In this document: in pieces, positions 15,601 through 18,667 of the stretch | How positions within the stretch are numbered: position 1 is the stretch's first letter | Layout of the letters: each line of letters begins with the position of its first letter | NCBI GenBank assembly: GCA_945890905.1 | Contig: CAMDDI010000031.1 | Span: forward strand, 1 to 18,667 | Direction of reading: 5' to 3' | Length of the DNA: 18,667 nt | Source: Bacteriovorax stolpii | GTDB taxonomy: Bacteria > Bdellovibrionota > Bacteriovoracia > Bacteriovoracales > Bacteriovoracaceae | The notes under the pieces: generated by a model | Database searches by the model: none | Told to the model about the DNA's origin: nothing | What the model saw: only the letters and a program-made list of their open reading frames with translations | Made by a program: the position numbers and the translations under genes

Positions 15601-17067
15601 GTGATACAGCAACTTCTCGGATTTCTAAGTTTCTACATTCCAGAAGTCATGTGCATTGTGCTCATGACAACTCTGCTTGTAGCTGAAGCCTCCGTTAAAG
15701 AAGAGCATGGCAGCCGCGATAAAATATATACTTATGCTTTAGTGGTATTGGGATTAACTCTTATTCCTTTGCTTCAAAATTTAGGCAAGGCTCCAGTTAT
15801 TATCTTCCACAATGCGATCACTATTGATCCATTTAGCACCATGATTAAAATCATTATGGTGTTGGGAACAATGGGTTCAATTTATTTGAGCCGCTCTTCT
15901 AAAGATATATATACGAATTTGAAGTCTGAATTCTCGATTATGGCTGTTGGTGTTTTGATTGGAGGAATGCTTCTGGCTTCTTCAAACAATATGCTCACTC
16001 TCTATCTTGGAATTGAAACTCTCTCTATTCTCTCTTACGTCATGAGCTCATTTAAGCGCGATGATGCCACATCTACAGAAGCAGGGATAAAGTACGCTCT
16101 TTATGGTGGCCTTACAGCTGGTGTGATGCTCTACGGGATTAGCCATTTGTATGGAATGCTCGGAACAATTCAATTCGTAGAAATGATTCCTAAGCTTGCT
16201 GCTCTTCAAGGTGGAGATCTGGCTATTGTGATGGTTTCTTTCTTATTATTCTTTGCTGGTATTGGTTACAAGGTTTCATGTTTTCCTTTCCACATGTGGT
16301 CACCCGATGTTTATCAAGGTGCTCCTATTCCAGTGACATCTTTTTTCTCTATAGTCCCTAAGCTTGGTGGTTTAGCTGCCCTTGTACGTGTATCCATGAT
16401 ATTTTTTGCTAATGAGTCTCTACTTTCTGTTTCATGGATTGGACTTATGCTCGTGATTTCGGCCATGACCATGACAGTAGGAAATGTAACGGCCATTGGG
16501 CAAACTTCTGTGAAACGCCTTCTTGCATTCTCCTCAATTGGTCATATCGGAATGATGATTCTGGGTGTAGTGGTACTCAACGATGTGGGAGTAAGGGCCA
16601 TTTTGTTTTACGGCGTTGTTTACATGTTCATGACTCTTATTGTTTTCTATATCACATCTCACTTGTCTGATATGTACGGCACTGATTCTCAGGATGTTTT
16701 CCGCGGACTGATCTACAAGCACCCGTTAATGGCCGTGATTATGGTGTCGGTTCTCTTTTCTCTGGCGGGTATGCCGCCTTTCAGTGGGTTTATTGCTAAA
16801 TTTAATATTTTCTCAGTCATTATTGAGAAAAAATATTATGGTATCGCCATTGTCGCTGGGATTAACTCTGTTATATCACTCTACTATTATATGAAATTGG
16901 CCAAAATCATGGTCTTCGGTCAGCCAGATGGTGAAGAGAAAATCTCAGGCTTCACTACTGCGAACCAAGCTATAATCTTGGCGCTCTTTATCCCTGTCGT
17001 ATTCCTTGGAGTATTCTGGGACAAGATGATGACCATCGCCGGCGACGCTACAATCTTTATTAAGTAA
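15601..17067 (+). CDS. nuoN: NADH-quinone oxidoreductase subunit N (ND2 homologue)
   Basis: This 488-residue antiporter-like subunit (E. coli 485) sits next to NuoK in the membrane arm. Visible landmarks are Glu139 in YLGIETLSILSYVM, the following TEAGIKYALYGGLTAGVMLYG, Lys224 in GYKVSCFPFHMWSPDVYQGA, and the later KRLLAFSSIGHIGMM and AGMPPFSGFIAKF motifs. The start is GTG, with GAGG 6 nt upstream. It is the last gene of the operon: a strong hairpin terminator begins 7 nt after the stop. Confidence 0.96.
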   Translation: MIQQLLGFLSFYIPEVMCIVLMTTLLVAEASVKEEHGSRDKIYTYALVVLGLTLIPLLQNLGKAPVIIFHNAITIDPFSTMIKIIMVLGTMGSIYLSRSSKDIYTNLKSEFSIMAVGVLIGGMLLASSNNMLTLYLGIETLSILSYVMSSFKRDDATSTEAGIKYALYGGLTAGVMLYGISHLYGMLGTIQFVEMIPKLAALQGGDLAIVMVSFLLFFAGIGYKVSCFPFHMWSPDVYQGAPIPVTSFFSIVPKLGGLAALVRVSMIFFANESLLSVSWIGLMLVISAMTMTVGNVTAIGQTSVKRLLAFSSIGHIGMMILGVVVLNDVGVRAILFYGVVYMFMTLIVFYITSHLSDMYGTDSQDVFRGLIYKHPLMAVIMVSVLFSLAGMPPFSGFIAKFNIFSVIIEKKYYGIAIVAGINSVISLYYYMKLAKIMVFGQPDGEEKISGFTTANQAIILALFIPVVFLGVFWDKMMTIAGDATIFIK

Positions 17068-17073
17068 AAATTC

Positions 17074-17097
17074 GGGGAGCTCTAAGCTCCCCTTTTT
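17074..17097 (+). terminator. Intrinsic terminator of the nuo operon
   Basis: GGGGAGCT at 17074-17081 pairs perfectly with AGCTCCCC at 17085-17092 around a 3-nt loop (CTA), and TTTTT follows directly at 17093-17097. The stem, loop and U tract match a Rho-independent terminator for the plus strand. Confidence 0.93.
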
Positions 17098-17099
17098 AT

Positions 17100-17129
17100 T
17101 TAACCCCACGCTCAAAAATCAACTATAAT
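17100..17129 (+). promoter_or_regulatory. Sigma-70-like promoter with -10 box against the start codon
   Basis: TATAAT at 17124-17129 is a perfect -10 consensus. A four-of-six -35 candidate, TTAACC, lies at 17100-17105 with an 18-bp spacer. Transcription would normally start 6-8 nt after the -10 box, at about 17135-17137, which coincides with the ATG at 17136. No Shine-Dalgarno is present, so a leaderless mRNA is expected. The promoter begins right behind the nuo terminator's T run. The -10 is convincing; the -35 is weak. Confidence 0.65.
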
Positions 17130-17135
17130 TAGTCT

Positions 17136-18667
17136 ATGACCAAATACCGAATCCGGCTCGCAAATGGCCGGGTGATTGGACCATTTACTAAGCAGCAACT
17201 CTTTGAATTAAAGAGCAAGGGTCATATAAAAGGTAATGAAGAGGCCCAGATCTTTCCTATAGGTGCATGTGAGCCGATATCGAACTTAGACATTTATACT
17301 GAACTCATGGATGATAATCGCACGATAGTTCAAAACTCTAAGCCTCAGAATAATGAGCAGACTTTTACGATTGATCTAACTCAATTGCGTCTTCAAAAAA
17401 ATAATAAAGAGATTGATGATCTTGAATCTGATATCCCTCAACCGGTTCCTCAAGACAATCTCACGGAAACAATTAAGTTAGATCAACTTAATCCAAATCA
17501 TGACATTGATATCAAGCTTGATGATTCTTCTCCAATTAATTACGACGATGTCGTCATCGAACTAGATTTAAGTCCAGAAGATTTGGCCGAAGGTTTTAAC
17601 GAACCACTATTTGAACCCAGAGAAGATAAGACTCTCATCAATCCTGTGGCCCAGCAAGAAATTGAAAAAATGAGAAAGACGGTCAAGGCCGCTGAAGAAA
17701 AAAAGATCGCTGAAGCTGAAGCACAGGCACAAAGAGAAGCCTTTGAAGCTCAGGCGCAAGAGGTTGCCCAGAATCACGCCATGGTGGAAGTTGCTTCGGC
17801 AGATGAAGCGACACAATTTATAAGTCTAGATAAGATTCAAGATGAGCTGATGGAGAGCTCTGTAGTAGAAGAGAAAAAAATTGATAAAGAAGCCCGAGTC
17901 TATAATAAAAAGAAGAAACTTCAAGATCTTTATGACGCCGGTGAAGAAGAAGATGGAGAAGATGAAGACGTCGAGAAACCGGGAGACAAGAAAAAGAAAA
18001 TACGACTTTTTATGATCGTGGGTGGATTAATTCTTTTATATGTTCTTCTTTTCCCTGAAGAAGATAAGAAAACACTTCCGCCCTTTGCTCATCTACCGCC
18101 CCAGATTGTTTTTCCAATTCCGTTTGATCAGGCCGCACAAAAAACTTCTCAAGCTGAATTTAAGCGAGCCATGGTATTGATTAAGCGAGGAACTTATCCT
18201 GAAATAGTCAAAGCAGGATTGAGTTTTAAAGCAAGCTATGAAAATGATCTGGAAAATAAAGATGCTCTCAATTGGCTTGTTCGGACGTATGGAGAGCAAC
18301 TAAAATCATCTAAAGATCTTCTCTCCGATGCTCACACGCTCTTTAATATTATTCAAAGTAAACGTCCCCAGCTTATGCGTGATCCCAACGGTGTAATTGG
18401 GATGAATCTTTTCTATATGGCCATTGATAAACCGGATGCTGCCATTGACGTGGTATCGAAATTTTTAAAACTTGAACCTAAAAATGTGACTCAAGATCTG
18501 TTTGCCGCCTATTTAATAAGTTTACTAAAAAATGGCAGAATCGATTTGGCCAAGCAGTTTTTCACGGCCCTGAATAAAGCTCCGGACAAAAGTCGCTATA
18601 CCCTGGAAGCTTTGATCGAATATTTGATTTTAAATGAAGAGAATGATCTTGCCCTGGAATATGCAAA
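17136..18667 (+). CDS. GYF-like, single-pass membrane protein with helical-repeat domain, 3' end outside window
   Basis: The reading frame is open for 510 codons to the window end. Residues 1-55 (YRIRLANGRVIGPFTKQQLF, then LKSKGHI and QIFPIG) resemble the GYF_2-type fold seen in cytoplasmic parts of bacterial membrane proteins. A long polar, acidic linker follows, containing five copies of a short [IF]-x-[IL]-D motif between 77 and 232. It also contains an Ala/Glu/Gln-rich probable coiled coil (173-215) and an acidic tract (270-280). KKKKIR then leads into one membrane helix (291-306). Positive charges before the helix suggest N-in, C-out. Residues about 330-510 look like TPR-type helical pairs (for example KPDAAIDVVSKFLKLEPKN). 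TAG at 17130-17132 lies in frame two codons upstream, so ATG 17136 is the earliest start. A role as a cytoplasm-to-periplasm scaffold, as in gliding or cell-envelope machines, is speculation. Confidence 0.85.
   Translation, partial: MTKYRIRLANGRVIGPFTKQQLFELKSKGHIKGNEEAQIFPIGACEPISNLDIYTELMDDNRTIVQNSKPQNNEQTFTIDLTQLRLQKNNKEIDDLESDIPQPVPQDNLTETIKLDQLNPNHDIDIKLDDSSPINYDDVVIELDLSPEDLAEGFNEPLFEPREDKTLINPVAQQEIEKMRKTVKAAEEKKIAEAEAQAQREAFEAQAQEVAQNHAMVEVASADEATQFISLDKIQDELMESSVVEEKKIDKEARVYNKKKKLQDLYDAGEEEDGEDEDVEKPGDKKKKIRLFMIVGGLILLYVLLFPEEDKKTLPPFAHLPPQIVFPIPFDQAAQKTSQAEFKRAMVLIKRGTYPEIVKAGLSFKASYENDLENKDALNWLVRTYGEQLKSSKDLLSDAHTLFNIIQSKRPQLMRDPNGVIGMNLFYMAIDKPDAAIDVVSKFLKLEPKNVTQDLFAAYLISLLKNGRIDLAKQFFTALNKAPDKSRYTLEALIEYLILNEENDLALEYA

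Noticed and set aside
11821..17067. nuoL/M/N as part of an Mrp antiporter or membrane-bound hydrogenase
   Set aside because: nuoA, nuoH, nuoJ and nuoK with complex I-specific motifs lie in the same operon, and no Mrp or hydrogenase genes are present.
1..18667. CRISPR arrays, insertion sequences, integrase sites, tRNA or rRNA genes
   Set aside because: No regularly spaced repeats, transposase-like proteins, long terminal inverted repeats or RNA gene signatures were seen; gene spacing is tight throughout.

Overview
This looks like chromosomal DNA of a free-living or predatory Gram-negative bacterium with moderately low G+C (about 40% by eye). It carries periplasmic prolyl isomerases with Sec signal peptides, a lipoprotein and proton-pumping complex I. 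I think of the Bdellovibrionota (Bacteriovorax/Peredibacter relatives), because an mfd - isomerase - surA-like - pdxA - uvrA order and a GYF-like/helical membrane protein fit that group. This is inference from general impression, not from a search. I see no mobile element, CRISPR array, tRNA or rRNA.

Left half (1-9257, all minus strand): a tight convoy read from right to left. It runs mfd (transcription-repair coupling factor), a parvulin-type isomerase, a SurA-like chaperone with a decayed isomerase domain, pdxA (vitamin B6 synthesis), uvrA (nucleotide excision repair) and the start of a small lipoprotein that leaves the window. Gaps are 38, 12 and 3 bp, followed by overlaps of 38 and 4 bp, so co-transcription is likely. 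The two proteins that physically meet in transcription-coupled repair, Mfd and UvrA, bracket two periplasmic folding factors and a B6 enzyme. A perfect 27-nt palindrome lies in the signal-peptide codons of the SurA-like gene, and UvrA has two serines where the first zinc-finger cysteine pair is normally found.

Middle and right (9404-17067, plus strand): nuoA-nuoH-nuoJ-nuoK-nuoL-nuoM-nuoN, with 10-24 bp gaps and ending at a strong intrinsic terminator. These are exactly the seven membrane-arm subunits of complex I, the same set kept in mitochondrial DNA. The seven peripheral-arm genes (nuoB, C, D, E, F, G and I) are cleanly absent from their usual places and must lie elsewhere if the enzyme is complete. 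NuoL carries an unusual histidine-rich segment.

Right edge (17136-18667, plus strand, cut by the window end): a large gene of unknown function. It encodes a GYF-like N-terminal domain, a long acidic linker with a repeated short motif, a coiled-coil stretch, one membrane helix and a helical-repeat domain probably outside the inner membrane. Its consensus TATAAT box ends 6 nt before the ATG and there is no ribosome binding site, so it probably makes a leaderless mRNA. Nothing here amounts to a demonstrated new system. The best leads are the membrane-arm-only operon, this leaderless gene, the altered UvrA zinc site and the surA-like palindrome.
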